Shown here one piece after another: positions 1-11,395 of a stretch of 25,604 nucleotides of DNA (within the stretch, counting starts at the first letter, position 1; each line of letters opens with the position of its first letter). Origin of the DNA: Plakobranchus ocellatus. Taxonomy: Eukaryota > Mollusca > Gastropoda > Plakobranchidae. The translations under genes were made by a program, and so were the position numbers. The notes beneath the pieces were generated by a model that was not told the DNA's origin, ran no database searches, and worked only from the letters and a program-made list of their open reading frames with translations. The stretch is from NCBI GenBank assembly GCA_019648995.1, contig BLXT01001968.1, positions 110,871 through 136,474 on the forward strand. The letters are read 5' to 3'.

Positions 1-22
1 TTTTTTTTTTTTTTTTTTTTTT
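1..22. repeat. Poly-T run at window edge
   Basis: Twenty-two consecutive T open the window. They could be the poly-A tail of a minus-strand retroposed copy lying further left, or simply one of the many homopolymer runs in this DNA. No retroelement coding sequence is visible next to it inside the window. Confidence 0.6.
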
Positions 23-222
23 CACATTTTGTTCTTAATTTCTTGTACATTGTAATGATTTCTGAGAGGCAATTTTTTTAGTTTCATACTTTACAATACA
101 CTTTTGATAAAAAGTTTCATCCTGATTACAGTAATAATATGTTTACATAGTTATTTAATTAATAATTAACTTACAATTCATAATCAAGTAAAAAATATTG
201 TCATTGTCAATCTTTTGAACAG

Positions 223-3200
223 GACAAGTTGTACAGCGGCTCCCATAATGCTGTCAATGTTTGGGACATCAAAGATAAGTTTAACAAAGTGGGCAGCATT
301 AAGCATGAGGGTGGCTCAATTTATTCCTTGGCAGTAAGCAAAACCTACATCTTTGCTGGCAACTCAGGTACATACTAAAAAAACACAGCATATTGCATTC
401 ATGAGTATAAATTGTAGGTATTTATTTTATGGAAAAAAAAAAAACTTGACAGTTGTAATTAATCAAAGTTGTCTGTAGCTATTTTTCTATATGTGTATTG
501 TAAACAAAAATTTTCAAGTAATTTTAATTTCAGCCATCTCCCCAACATAATTATGCCTTCATGAGAGTTTGACGTAAGTTTTGAAATGCAATGGGGATCA
601 CCTAAGAGATTTTTTTATCTCCCATGCTCTCTATGTAATTTCACATATAAAGTAAGCAGTTCTTGCCTTGCAATGATGAGTTTAATAGTTTTGTATAAAA
701 AACAGAATAGGCCTACTCATTAAAATTTTTAAATGTTAGTTTTGATTTTATGCATACATATTATATTATCTTGCAGCTGCACATTTTCATGTTACTTAAG
801 TTTAGATCATCATAATAACTATGTCTAGATGTCAGCTGAATCCTTTTAATATTTTCTTTCAAATTTATTCATTCTTACATTTTTTACACCATATATAGTC
901 GTAATACAAATTCATAAAGACTACACAGATGAGTAAGATGTAGTATATGATGTTCAGTTTTCTTTCTGTTTTTTAGCAATTAAATTAACTTATTCATTGT
1001 TGATATGCAATTTACGCCTTTCAAAAACAGACAAATTAGAAAGAAAGTGTTGCATGGCGTAAGCAGAACTGTCTATTTGTAATTTCCAACATGTTACTTA
1101 TTTTGACTGGTTGTTGAAAAACTTCAGGTAATTAGGATTATTTGTTAGTAGCTACTATTTTTTTGCTGTTCACCACAATAAGGGCATCTTTATCGCTATC
1201 AAGGCAGATAATTTAACTAAGTGTGTAAGATGTCAGCCTACTATGTGAAGTTTTCTTGTGGCAAACAAGAAAGCCAGTTTGGACATTCTTCTAGCTTCTC
1301 TGATGGGGAAGTTGCTGCTTATTCTTAATAAGTGGATGCGAAAAAAAAATCTTGAGAGGATGAACTTTTGTGAGAAAAGCTCGGCAAAAATCAAAATTCT
1401 CAAAAATCTTTTAAAGTTCAGATACTGACATTAAAAACAGTGACTATGAAAAAGACGCTTGGCTTACTAGAAAGACTGAGGCTCCCATCTCATTTGGGGT
1501 AGAAGTGATGTTTTTTGCAAAAAGTTAAATAAGTATTCATTTGCAGGATTAGGGACAGTTGGAAATCTATGAGTTCAAAGTAAGGGACCTAAAAGAAGAA
1601 GAAAATCACTTAAATTTTTTCTCTCAAATGCGTAAATAAATATTTTGTGGCAACTGAGAATGATGATGCACATTTGAACAGTGCGTTTTTGTTATTGTAT
1701 TTTTCTCTGTAGGAAATTATGACCAAAGCATCCAAGTCTTCAGGGTTGACACGCATGAGTTTGTTATGAACTTTTGTAGTCATCTTGGCACTGTCACCCA
1801 CCTGATTGTCTCCCCTTCAGGACAATTTTTAATCTCTGGTTCCCATGACAGCACGATACAGGTTTGTCTCAGGAAGTTTCTTATTGTTTGTATGGATGCA
1901 GTGGATGTTACATTAAATGTACTTGCTTAAGGTAAATTTTTTTTGTTGCTGGTCAGCTTTTTAAAAATCTTCTTTATCATGACAAATAATCTGATTCTGC
2001 ATACAAATGTCTAGGCTTTTACAGCATTGATTTAGCCAATGATAAAATTACCCTCTATCGATTGCAGTTTAATTTCCTAATAAAATGATCCTTTCAATTT
2101 ATACCAAGAAACCAAGTGCAAAAAAGGAAGGTTACAATGAAGCAGAAATGTTTAAGCTGAAAGTAAGATTTTCATAAGCATTCATGAGATTCTATATAGG
2201 TACTAATTTCAGTAATGTATCTCATAAGCTTATAATCAGCGTAAACATTTTCTTCCCTTAGATCGATATTGTTGCTGACAAACTCATTGATTCAGCTGTA
2301 AAGGATTTCTCTCTCAATGTGATAAACATGGGCCTACAGTGCCGCCATCAAATGCTTTTCTCCTACTTTAAAACATTTAATGGAGTGGAAGAAAATCCCA
2401 TATTGATAGAGTTAATACTGTTTAATCCTTAATTCAAATCAAATCTGATAAATACAAAATTCAAGTATATTGAGTGGTTTGTAGATTTCCATTGCAAGGG
2501 AATATTGGAAGCAAATTGGATAAGTATAAACAACCAAGTCAGCCCTTTTGAAAAACAAGTGAGTCAATGATTGTGTTGAATTGTTATATTGTTTTATTTT
2601 TCATTTTCATTTTCAAACATTTGTAACTTTTTGTAAAAATAAAATTTCAATTGATTGCTGTTTGTAGTTCTGGAATCTTGAGTCGATGCTACCCTATCAG
2701 AACTTGAGCAGGCATCAAGGCAGTGTGAATACACTCACCTTGCATGGTGACTTTTTACTGTCAGGTTCAGAAGATCATGAAATTAAGGTTAGTTTTAGCG
2801 TTAGAAGATACCCTGTCAGTCTACATACCTATGAATTTTGGAATTTACAATGTCTGACCTATTTTTCTCCCCTACTTTTTTCCACTGCCTGAGATACCAT
2901 ACATCTTTCTTCTTTCTGTTTCTCTTTTTTTTTCATGTTATTAAGAAACATAATTGTATCAGTAATCTAGAATAAGATACTTTTAAACTTTTTTTAAATA
3001 GGCATAATTGTTACAGTTAATCCCTTATGTTTATTCTGTTGTTAACGTGTGAAATTCAAAACATATGTATGTCAATATACAGTATCTAATTTTGGGAGAA
3101 AAAAAGGAATTATACACGGTGAGATGTAAAATATTTGTAATGTCTTTACATGACTCTTACTCAATCTGATGTTGCTAATCACAGAATTAAAAAAAAAATT

Positions 3201-4158
3201 TAGACTTCTTTTGTTTATTCTTTTCAATGCCGAACAAAAAAAGTTAAAACGCTCATATATGTGTGTGTGTACAGGGAAAGGGCCCATAAGTCGGCAGGAG
3301 TGTTTTTGAGATATAGGCCAATTAGTGTTGATAAATGGTCAGACATCAAAAACGTAGTTCTGCCAGATTATCACAATTTATCCATTTCTAAACAATTTCA
3401 CAAAAGGATTTGCTTGAATATGATGTTTAGATAATGTTTATTTTTATTTTAAAATTTTATGCTCTGAAACTGTAAAATAAAGTTCTGGAACTTTAAAGCT
3501 GATTTTCTTAGAAATGCGTTTTCATACTTTTGTGTGCAAGAACTGTTACATCTTAAAAATTACTAAACATCTCTTGAAAATTAAAAAATCTGTGTGCTCA
3601 GCATCAAATCTTTATGAGAGAGTGTATACCTAAAATTTTCTTTCTGACGACTTAAGGGCCCTTTTCCCAGGCACACACATAAATTTACATGACACAATTC
3701 AGTTATAAGTTTCAAAAACTGCACAATAAATTCATCAACAATTCAAAACATTTAGCATGTAATTTTCAACACTTTTGGGCAATATCAAGACATAATAGGC
3801 CTTACCAGAGTCAAAGGTGAAGCCTAATTTTATTGCACTATATGCAATGGTTTTTTATTAGTCACTCTGTTATTTTCAAAAGTTCCATCATTACCAATCA
3901 ACATGTATAGAATGTACTTCTGCAAATTACACCGCTTGTGCTTATTTGTCTTAAACTAATCATAAGTTAGTAACGTTGAAGTTCACTCTCATAGAGCAGA
4001 AAAGTTTAAGTGTGTTAATATTTTGTAATGTGCAGTCTTTTGCCCTGTTATTTAAATTTTTCTTTTATATTTAGATTTTGACCTCGATTTTGATTACTTA
4101 TTTGTGCATCATATACCTTTCTTTTTTTCAGGTTTTCCGTTACTTCAGGATGCAGTGA
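223..4158 (+). CDS. WD40-repeat protein, TRAF7-like, last four coding exons
   Basis: Four exons join in phase: 223-367, 1713-1861, 2668-2787 and 4132-4158 (stop TGA at 4156-4158). Each internal boundary has an AG acceptor and a GT donor. Together they give about 146 codons, with the 5' part of the gene outside the window. The product shows WD40 blades: LYSGS...VNVWDI, then GGSIYSLAV, a blade with THEFV and LISGSHDSTIQ joined across the intron to FWNLE, and a last blade RHQGSVNTL...LLSGSEDHEIKVF. The GGS-Y-LAV, GTV and RHQGSV spacing matches my memory of the C-terminal seven-blade propeller of TRAF7, a RING/TRAF-zinc-finger E3 ubiquitin ligase whose propeller binds partners such as MEKK3. The final residues (FRYFRMQ) extend past the usual end. 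The RING end is not in view, so another WD40 protein remains possible. Confidence 0.8.
2085..2432 (+). other. Small two-exon-like open frame inside intron 2 of the WD40 gene
   Basis: An ATG at 2085 opens a frame that runs to 2162, followed by GTAAGA. The same phase resumes at 2262 after a pyrimidine-rich tract ending in TTAG and continues to a TAA at 2430-2432. The implied product is about 82 residues with a Lys-rich start (TKKPSAKK) and an amphipathic segment (DIVADKLIDSAVKDF). I do not recognise it. It could be an alternative exon pair, a fragment of an old insertion or chance. The intron would be only 99 bases long. Confidence 0.3.
3272..3670. mobile_element. MITE-like element with terminal inverted repeats in intron 3
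   Basis: The left end (3272-3297) reads CAGGGAAAGGGCCCATAAGT and continues CGGCAG. The reverse complement of the right end (3644-3670) matches it with three mismatches and one extra A. Outside the termini are GT-rich (left) and CA-rich (right) stretches that also pair. The roughly 350-base interior is AT-rich with no coding frame. This is the structure of a short non-autonomous DNA transposon. I could not define a clean target-site duplication, so the superfamily is open. Confidence 0.6.
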
Positions 4159-5003
4159 TTATAGCAAGATGCAAGATTTACCACATCATTTGAAATATCT
4201 TGCACTAAACATGATAGTATACAGTGCAAATCAGGTGAAATAATGAACTCATTACCCACTAAAAAGTATTAAATTTAAAGAGGTACACTTCGCCCACCAT
4301 AAGGATCCATAATTGAATTGTTTGGCTGTGGCACTACACAATATTCAAGTTAAGAGAATGGTGTTACTAATACTTACAAATCTACCATGCAATCCCTGGT
4401 CATCTGAAGAGAACTGAGATGGTATTTGATTTTGGTTAGGGCAGGAAAGGTATGGGAGCAGATCCCAGCCAGGTCACTACTACAGCACCTCCTGTCTGCT
4501 GAGGACTTCTAAGATCAAAGGTTAGTGTGGAATTTGAGGAAAATGACATCTGTTTGTAGAAACAAGGGAGTCTTACTTGTAAGTTAGCAATGCCAAACCA
4601 AAAGTTTATCTTTATGATAGCCAAACGTATATTATGTATTCTGAAAATTCAGAGCAAGCTTAATAACATGATTTTTAAATTTTCAAAATCTATTTACAAA
4701 CCAAAAAGTTACATGAGGATCAAACCGTGTAAAAGTTGTTCTACTCATATTTTTGGCATTTATTGAAATTAAATTGCATCTTGGAACTCACATTAACAGA
4801 TATAAACAAACTTAACTGTAGCATACAAGTTGCTGAAGAAATGTTTTCTGTTTCATTATACTATCTTCATAGGACAAAGCCTTTACTGTAAAGTATTTTT
4901 GACCCCACTCTTGCGCGATGTGAGTGAAATTTGACACCTTTGCTAATGGGTACTAATTTTTTACTCTTTTAAAAAAAAAAAGTCATCCTACTAGGATGAT
5001 GTC
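4159..5003. other. 3' flank of the WD40 gene, no further gene seen
   Basis: This stretch follows the WD40 stop codon and presumably holds its 3' UTR. No canonical AATAAA is obvious close to the stop. A perfect 8-base inverted repeat with a one-base centre (TCATCCTA/TAGGATGA, 4983-4999) follows a poly-A run at the end of this stretch. I see no coding sequence. Confidence 0.5.
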
Positions 5004-6480
5004 TTAGATATTTCTGAACTTTTCTTGAATGGCTTGTGCATTCTGCACAAACCACAGCTGTCCTTCAGTTCTGGCTACATCTTCCTCATTGATGCTACAT
5101 CTTCCTATAGGCTGGATATCTGTTCCATTTGGCCACCTGAACATTCCAAGCCCTTTCCCCAATTAAAAACTACAATTATATCGCGTCCTGCTGGACTATC
5201 TTCCATAACGACAGCTGAAAACAAAAAATGATCTCACTTTGCTAACTGTTACTAAAATGTCAATTGTTACAATTTGATTGCTGGGTTACTCAAGTTATTT
5301 ATCATGTTAAATGTAGACAAGATGTAGTTTATGTAATACTTTTGTTGATGAGGCAGGTAAGTATGTGCCAAAACTTTTTTTTCCTGTAAGTAATGGAATG
5401 ATGAACAGTGAGATAAGTACAATTTAAAAAATATATTACCTGGATATCAGGAATCCTCGCAGGCAACTGCAACCATTTGATCCTACTTAAGATCGCCCAG
5501 TTCTGAATCTTTCGGCAGCATTTTGAGAGCAGACAAAATTGCAACAACAGCTTGTTTGTCTTGTTGCCGATGCTTCTGTCTCAACTTGCTGCCGTTTTTT
5601 CTTGCCCTGCTCCATAGTCTCCTTTGTCTCTGTGGCGACAGTTTCAAAAACCTATTCTTCATGAGGCTCATGCAACATGTACTTGAGCAACATTACTGAA
5701 GGATGGTGGTGAAGTGAAGTGTATGATTGTTTGTCTGTTTGGCATCTAGGTGGCCAAAATTTATCTCGTACACCAGATTTGTTCGGGGTGTTTCAATGAC
5801 TATATTTTAAAGGCAGGGTGCTGAAGAATATTTTCCACCCTGTAAAAAAAAAAGGCTTGCTGACTTCAATTGAATAGGGCACCACTGATACTCTGATAGT
5901 TTTGATTGTATAGCTCATTCCGGGTCGTAAGAATGTGGTGAAATTTTCTTTTGTCTCAGATGATGAAGTAGGAAAAGATAGAGGAAAATCTGTCTTGCTG
6001 AAAAAGCCCTTTTGGATCTTCTGAACATTTTTTCCTAAGTGAGAATTCTAAATCTTGTAAAGCAAACTGTAGAACATTGTGAGAAATTTTAAGTGTGAAA
6101 GGGGCAGGTGACTTTGCGGAAGAGGAGCGCCAGACATTCTAGTAATAAGATGAGGTCTTGATGTTTCAGAGCTTTTGTCAGCCTCAGCTGTTTCATATAT
6201 TTGATTTTTATTGACTCAAAGATTTCAATAAACTCTCGATGATGGTGAAACATTTGGGATGATACTTCAAAAAGTCCATTGAATCTGTTGCCTTTAAAAG
6301 ATTTTATTGAAGATTTTATTATCTTCTCTATGCAAAAGGCTTCCCACATATTTCTTATTCCCTAGTGGTTACTAATTGGCCCAAGAATATCTGAGGTGTC
6401 TTTCAATAAGAGGTTTAAGGGATGTTTGTGATCATTGTTTGCATACTAGTCCATTCTCTTGAGGCCTCTCAATACATAAG
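5004..6480 (-). pseudogene. Transposon-associated protein remnant with WYPG/FxWP C-terminal module
   Basis: Read from 6480 down to 5004, several frames add up to one decayed protein. An open stretch at 6349-6089 has GNRFNGLFEV, then LLLECLALLFRKVT. Further down, 5671-5483 is strongly basic (LWSRARKNGSKLRQKHRQQD). Next comes MVAVACEDSWYPG in a continuing frame near 5450-5490. The end, near 5160-5004, reads GMFRWPNGTDIQ and SINEEDVARTEGQLWFVQNA before a TAA. The pair 'VA-A-EDxWYPG ... F-WP' is a C-terminal module I know from repeated, transposon-linked uncharacterised proteins of fish, cnidarians and molluscs. Stops and frameshifts separate the blocks, so it is not functional here. The superfamily is not certain. 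Confidence 0.5.
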
Positions 6481-6510
6481 ACTGAAACCAGGAAATACAC
6501 AGCTGTAGCG

Positions 6511-6786
6511 GGCAGACCCACCACTAGCTAGGTCATGCAAGTAGAAAGCGATAGTAGGCAGACCCACCACTAGCTAGGTCATGCAATTAGAGAGCAATAG
6601 TAGGCAGACCCACCGATAGCTAGGTCATGCAAGTAGAGAGCGATAGTAGGCAGACCCACCGCTAGCTAGGTCATGCAAGTAGAGAGCGATAGTAGGCAGA
6701 CCCATTGATAGCTAGGTCATGCAAGTAGAGAGCGATAGTAGGCAGACCCACCGCTAGCTAGGTCATGCAAGTAGAGAGCGAGCACG
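6511..6786. repeat. 46 bp tandem repeat, six copies
   Basis: Six head-to-tail 46-base units begin at 6511, 6557, 6603, 6649, 6695 and 6741. Each starts GGCAGACCCACC and carries the self-complementary core CTAGCTAG (or GATAGCTAG) and GGTCATGCAA, ending GAGAGCGATAGTA. Copies differ at only a few positions, mostly ACT/GAT/GCT before AGCTAG. The array ends when the last unit runs into GAGCACGAGCC. There are no variable spacers, so it is a minisatellite. Confidence 0.95.
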
Positions 6787-7900
6787 AGCCGTGTACCGTT
6801 TCATGTTACTGACTAGACCTGTACCAGTCCCTCTACCTTTCGTTAAAATTTATAAATTAGTAAACCTTAGTCTTGTGGAAACTAATTTTAGAATAATATT
6901 TATTTTTTAATGAACAGCTTTTGAGCTGGTTATAGACACATCGACACCAGAACATACTTTAGGGCATGAAAAATTTAAATCTTTCGAACAATATGTTTAG
7001 TGGATTTTAACTAAATTGTGAAGTAGAGCATCAAGATCAATTATTCTGTATCGCTATAATGTATAAACATGGGTGTTTTATAGATGTCTACATCTAGTTA
7101 TTGTATTTTTTTTCTCCAAAACAAGGCAAGGGATAGCAGAGAAGAGCAGATACATGGATGGAGTAAGTTATGGATTTTGTGTAGAGAAATATAAGGAAAA
7201 GTAAACATAATTTCATACGTAACTGGGTTAAAATAAAAAAGACAGGCAATACAAATATTTCACATGAATAACTATTTACAGTAAAGTAATAATTGCATTA
7301 TAAAAATATTTGTAAAAAAAAAAAAGCACAGATCTATAAGTACAACTCACCAACTATACTTGGACAAGGCAGAGGAAAGTGATTTGACCTCCAATATTTG
7401 TTCATAAAGTTGAAGTTGAGGGAAGTTTAGCCACTTACCTTTTGCTTCCCTGTGCAGAACTGATTTTCGATTGTTTTTGCAGACAAAACCTTTTCATAAA
7501 TATTAATAATTTTTGTACAGATGGTATTGTTCAGCTTAGTCTCCAAAACATGCAGATGTAAAAGTCCTTCGAAATCGTTAACATTTTTATCATGCGCTTT
7601 CGGCATGTTTCCACTTTGGTTGTTGCACACAAAAAAAAAACTGTAAGCAAAACTTAAAAGAGTTGAAAAAAACGTTTTGAGGGGTAGCTTAAGCCACCTC
7701 AGACTAATGTTTCAGTAAATTGTGTGATGTCTTGGTCAATTTGAGAATGATCACCTTTAAGTTCAGGATGTTTAAAAGTAATAAACGCCAATAAAGATTA
7801 GAGACATTTTCTCATCTCTAGAAATAGTGTTTATTGTTTTAGGTAAATCATCCAATACCAGGATTTCAGGATCACTTCGAGATTTTTCACATTAATCACA
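6787..7900. other. No recognisable gene
   Basis: AT-rich sequence with several poly-A runs. A minus-strand open frame at 7630-7427 (67 codons) has no features I recognise. It lies downstream of the P-element remnant in that element's orientation, so it could be its eroded 3' part. Confidence 0.4.
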
Positions 7901-10060
7901 CTTATGATGTGCAGATACAAAGTTCAATTTTGATTCCGTTTGAAGCAAAAGCTTTGCTCAGTCCATGGCATGCGCATGTGCCACATCTTCAGGAGTTATG
8001 TAGTAATTGCTGCCAGCTGACATCTCTAAGTGGGCAAAATGGTGTTCCAGGTCATCCTGCTGAAAAAACTTAAAGCAACATATAGATGCTGGTATGCACA
8101 TGTTGTGGTGAGCAGATACTGGCACATAGTTTTTGGATACTTACATGTCCAATGAAGAGCTTTTGCTGTATCTTTGGTTAGAGTTTTTACACATTGTCCT
8201 TCAGGAGTTATGGAGAGTGCGCTTTCAGACCAAGAGTTTAATAAATCAAGTTGACTTTGACCAATGGGGGCTCTGTCAGGATCCTGAAATCGAATGTGTT
8301 CCGCTGGGGTTTTTGTGTTAAAGACTGTCACAGCTTAATAATCTGGTCGATAAAGGCAGCTGTGTCCTTCCATTCGGGTTTAGTGGCACTGAAGTTTTTA
8401 AAGCAGCGCTAGTCTAATCTGAAAAAAAATGTTTAAAATGAGTGTCACCTTTTGACTTTCTATATTTGAGGGATGAGCAGAGGCTTTCGATAGCTGAGAG
8501 AGCTTGATCATGGTAGTTGTCTCATGGCTCATACAGATCAGTAAGATCATTTGCCAGAAACTGTGGGTCATTCTAAAGAATTCTGGGCACGTCAATGGAT
8601 TTTGTCTTCTTGGAGATCCAGTTATTACTAATATTTTTCATGACGTGCACTGTGTCATGGAAAAGGAAAATTGGCTTCCTGTTGTCACATGGCGAGCTGG
8701 CTATCCATGGGGTTGAAGCATCTTGTTTTTAAAATTTTTTTAAAAAAGACTGGTTCACCTCATTATTGTAATTAATAAAGCGACAATTTTTGCTCCACCA
8801 TCTTCAAGTAGCTTTATCAGGTCGCATCCTTGCTGAAACTGAAAATCAGCAATGAGGGCATGGCAAGGAATAAGCTTTACTACAAAAGTCTTCTCACCGA
8901 AGAAACATTTCACCATCATACACAAAATGGTTGTCACTATTTGACCTGGAGCATCAATAGCTTAACCAAATATTGTCTCTCCTCTGTAAGTGATTGGTGC
9001 CTTAACGTAAACTTCGTCAATAATAATGATGGAAATTTAGAAAATATGGACTGAAAAAATATCTGATCTGTTTCATTTTTGGCAGCAGCTGTTATTTTTC
9101 CTAAGGTAGCAATAGAAGGCAAGTGAATCCAGTTCCTCGACATGAGATAAAGGGATCTGGACTGTGTAAACCATGTGAAAACCCTCAAAAGGTCGCTGTG
9201 ACTATAAAGGCTAGTGTTTTTTGATAAGTTGAGACCTTTAATACAACTGATAATGAATTCAAGTTTTTTTTTTGTCACTAGGGTCTATTTTGCTAGCAAG
9301 GACAAATCAAACTAGTTCATCCAGCTGACTCCAGTATTTTATGGCTTCCAAGAAGGGATGATGAATTTGTTTTACATTGCAATAGCACTCAAATGATAAA
9401 ACAATAGTACCGATATTGTGAAAAACCTTTACAGCAGTAAAGTAAGTGGATTGGTCTGATATAGGCCCTTTTCTGTTTAAGCTGATACATATATTCATTA
9501 TTAGAAGTGGTAGTGGCAACAAAATCCTTGGAATTTGAGCTTTTCAAGAAATAAATGATGGAATGATTCTAATTTTATAGTGTCTCTGTCAAAAAAATCT
9601 GCCATCTCATCAATGTCAATTGCACCGGCTTCAGATTTCGATTTTTTCTTTGGACGTGGGGTTGTTTGCAGGGAAGTTGGAATACTTGAGGTTGGCACAT
9701 TGTATTCCCTTTCCTCAAGTTAAGTTAGACCAGCTATATTTCTTTCCTCTCTCTTTTTTACACTTTTTGTATTATAATGGGCTTTCAGTCTTTCCTGGTC
9801 TGCTGTCCAAGTCTTCAACTGATTTAATTTCTTTTTCAAGACAGACAGTCTTGGCTCACTCTTTGCAATCTCATGGCATGCCATATTCATTTTTTTTCTT
9901 TGGCATCATTTGTGTTGGTGTGAGCATCTGATTTAACTGAGGCGGTGAAGCTGGAGAAAAGGATGACATTCGTGCTAGAAGAGAGGTTGAAAGGATGTTT
10001 TCTTGAGCAGGCAGAGGTTGTGGTACATTTGCACCTGAAGGTAGAGTGCACTTATGCACT
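7900..10060 (-). pseudogene. P-element/THAP9-type transposase remnant, copy 1
   Basis: Read from about 10060 to 7900, the pieces run in transposase order. A coiled coil (LKKKLNQLKTWTADQERL, about 9860-9800) is followed by a basic stretch PRPKKKSKSEA (about 9650). The segment 9278-8937 has DKKKLEFIISCIKGL and the HLPSIATLGKI helix. Then comes RNase H-like sequence with ITYRGETIFGYAI-like and CMMVKCFFGEKTFVVKLIP blocks (9000-8820). Near 8690-8600 is NRKPIFLFHDTVHVMKNISN, and near 8460 a PSNIESQKV block. The end (8331-7980) has DPDRAPIG, TCAYQHLYVALSFF and YYITPEDVAHAHAMD. These match the P-element family, whose members cut and paste DNA using an RNase H fold with a GTP-binding insertion. Many frameshifts and stops break it. 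No convincing THAP zinc finger is seen. Confidence 0.75.
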
Positions 10061-10516
10061 ACTCTAACGATCTTTGCTCTTTGCAGTGGTGGTTATTTAT
10101 ATACTAGGCTGGCCATCCAGATGAAAAGCATGTTTGCTAATTCTAGTGGGACATTATTACTATCTCTATACATTTGCATGACAAGCCCATACGTCAGATT
10201 CTCCAATTCAGGTTCTTCGAACTTGTCTATTAGAGACTTCTTTCATATTGAGAAAATTCAATAGTCTTTAGATCTATTCAAGAAAAAGGACCTATGAAGT
10301 GAAGGAGATGAAAAAAAGTTTTTAAGAAAAAATTTCACAGCTGATAGTGTACGAATTTCAAAAGCCTTAAAAAAACTTCATTTTACAGTAAAATAGTGAG
10401 GGAAAGGTTAGAATTCTTGCAGAGATTTTATGTCAATAATAATGAGAGTGCACAAAAAAAAAAACAAGCCAGAAAATACATGCATGTGTGCCAAAAAATA
10501 ACTCACATTCATAACT
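10061..10516 (-). other. Unassigned minus-strand open frame upstream of P-element copy 1
   Basis: Around 10215-10088 on the minus strand a short frame reads EEPELENLTYGLVMQMYRD, then LELANMLFIWMASL, before a TAA. In the same phase it resumes with RAKIVRVVHKCTLPSGAN into the P-element remnant. It may be the N-terminal region of that element with a single nonsense change, but I do not recognise a THAP or other zinc-finger pattern in it. The rest of the stretch (10260-10516) is AT-rich with no call. Confidence 0.3.
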
Positions 10517-11395
10517 TTAAAGTATGATCTGGGCTGGCTGTGTTAAGGGCATAAAAGGCACATCATGATTAGCTGCCCAATTTGGATTAACCATCCAAAT
10601 TTCCTCAGACATCGACCAAGACATGATCCATCTCTGAGTTTGGATTGCGCGAGTGAAGGACACATATGTGCTGGGTCCCAATGGTGGATATACAGACCTT
10701 ACACTTGTGCAGAACACATTAGCTGCCACATTCCAATATAAGTTGAATTTTTGCAGATGGACATTGTTTCTAACTGAAATGTGTAGACAATGTCCCCACA
10801 GAAACAATCTGACAACTGCACTAGCATTCTAAGAGTGTTTGTGTCGTCACTCATATAATCCAAGTGATACAACACCATATTTCTATGTGATGCTCTTGAT
10901 CACCAAAAAACATCAAACTGAGTGTTCTAGGCCCTCAGTTTCCACCTGCCTCAGTCAAGACTGGAAATAGACTCTGGAGTCCTTGCTCATCAACATGCCC
11001 AGGAACAGCTTGAATGAGTTTCAGAGCAATTTTGTCCACAACTCCAACTTTGAACACACTCCTCATTGTGAACTTAGGGAGTGGAAAGGACTGAAATCGA
11101 CCTGTCAGTTCTAAGGTGGCTTTCTTAAGTTCACTGTAACCACCGAAACTTGAGAATAATTCCTGAACTTCTTTGAAAAAAGAGAGTCTTTCAGGAGAGT
11201 TGAAATCAATCAAAGGCTCATCAGTAAAAGCAGTATTGAGAACAGAGCTGGAAACTACTGTGCTATTAGTAGAGGCTGTAACAGAAACTCCTGCAGCCTC
11301 AAGGGATTCAGGATTGGTGCTCTTTGAATTTTTGCTTTGTTTCTTTTTTTTAGATTTGGAAGCTACAACTTCCACCTTTCTCCAACCAAGGGTAA
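10517..11395 (-). pseudogene. Unrecognised broken protein gene
   Basis: A 146-codon minus-strand frame ends at 10935. It begins with a basic stretch (SKSKKKKQSKNSKS), passes through a Ser/Thr/Val-rich linker and continues with a denser segment (SFFKEVQELFSSFGGYSEL; VDKIALKLIQAVPGHVDEQG). Just upstream in the same frame is FTLGWRKVEVVAS, recalling a DNA-binding MBD-like start, but too little remains to call it. After the stop, coding-like sequence continues in shifting frames: GPRTLSLMFFGDQEHHIE, then VLYHLDYMSDDTNTLRMLVQ, and finally RAIQTQRWIMSWSMSEEIWM with NPNWAANHDVPFMPLTQ. The blocks fit one protein broken by a stop and frameshifts, or a multi-exon gene. I cannot assign a family. Confidence 0.4.

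Noticed and set aside
1220..1600. Possible coding fragment in intron 1
   Set aside because: Plus-strand stretches such as SDYEKDAWLTRKTEAPISFG look slightly protein-like, but no family or splice structure supports them, and the flanking exons join in phase without it.
3254..3271. GT microsatellite
   Set aside because: Only a few units, and better explained as part of the flanks of the MITE-like element.
6511..6786. CRISPR-like regular array
   Set aside because: Units are contiguous with no unique spacers, and the DNA is eukaryotic; it is a minisatellite.
9620..9931. Plus-strand 103-codon frame
   Set aside because: Antisense of the coiled-coil and basic region of P-element copy 1.
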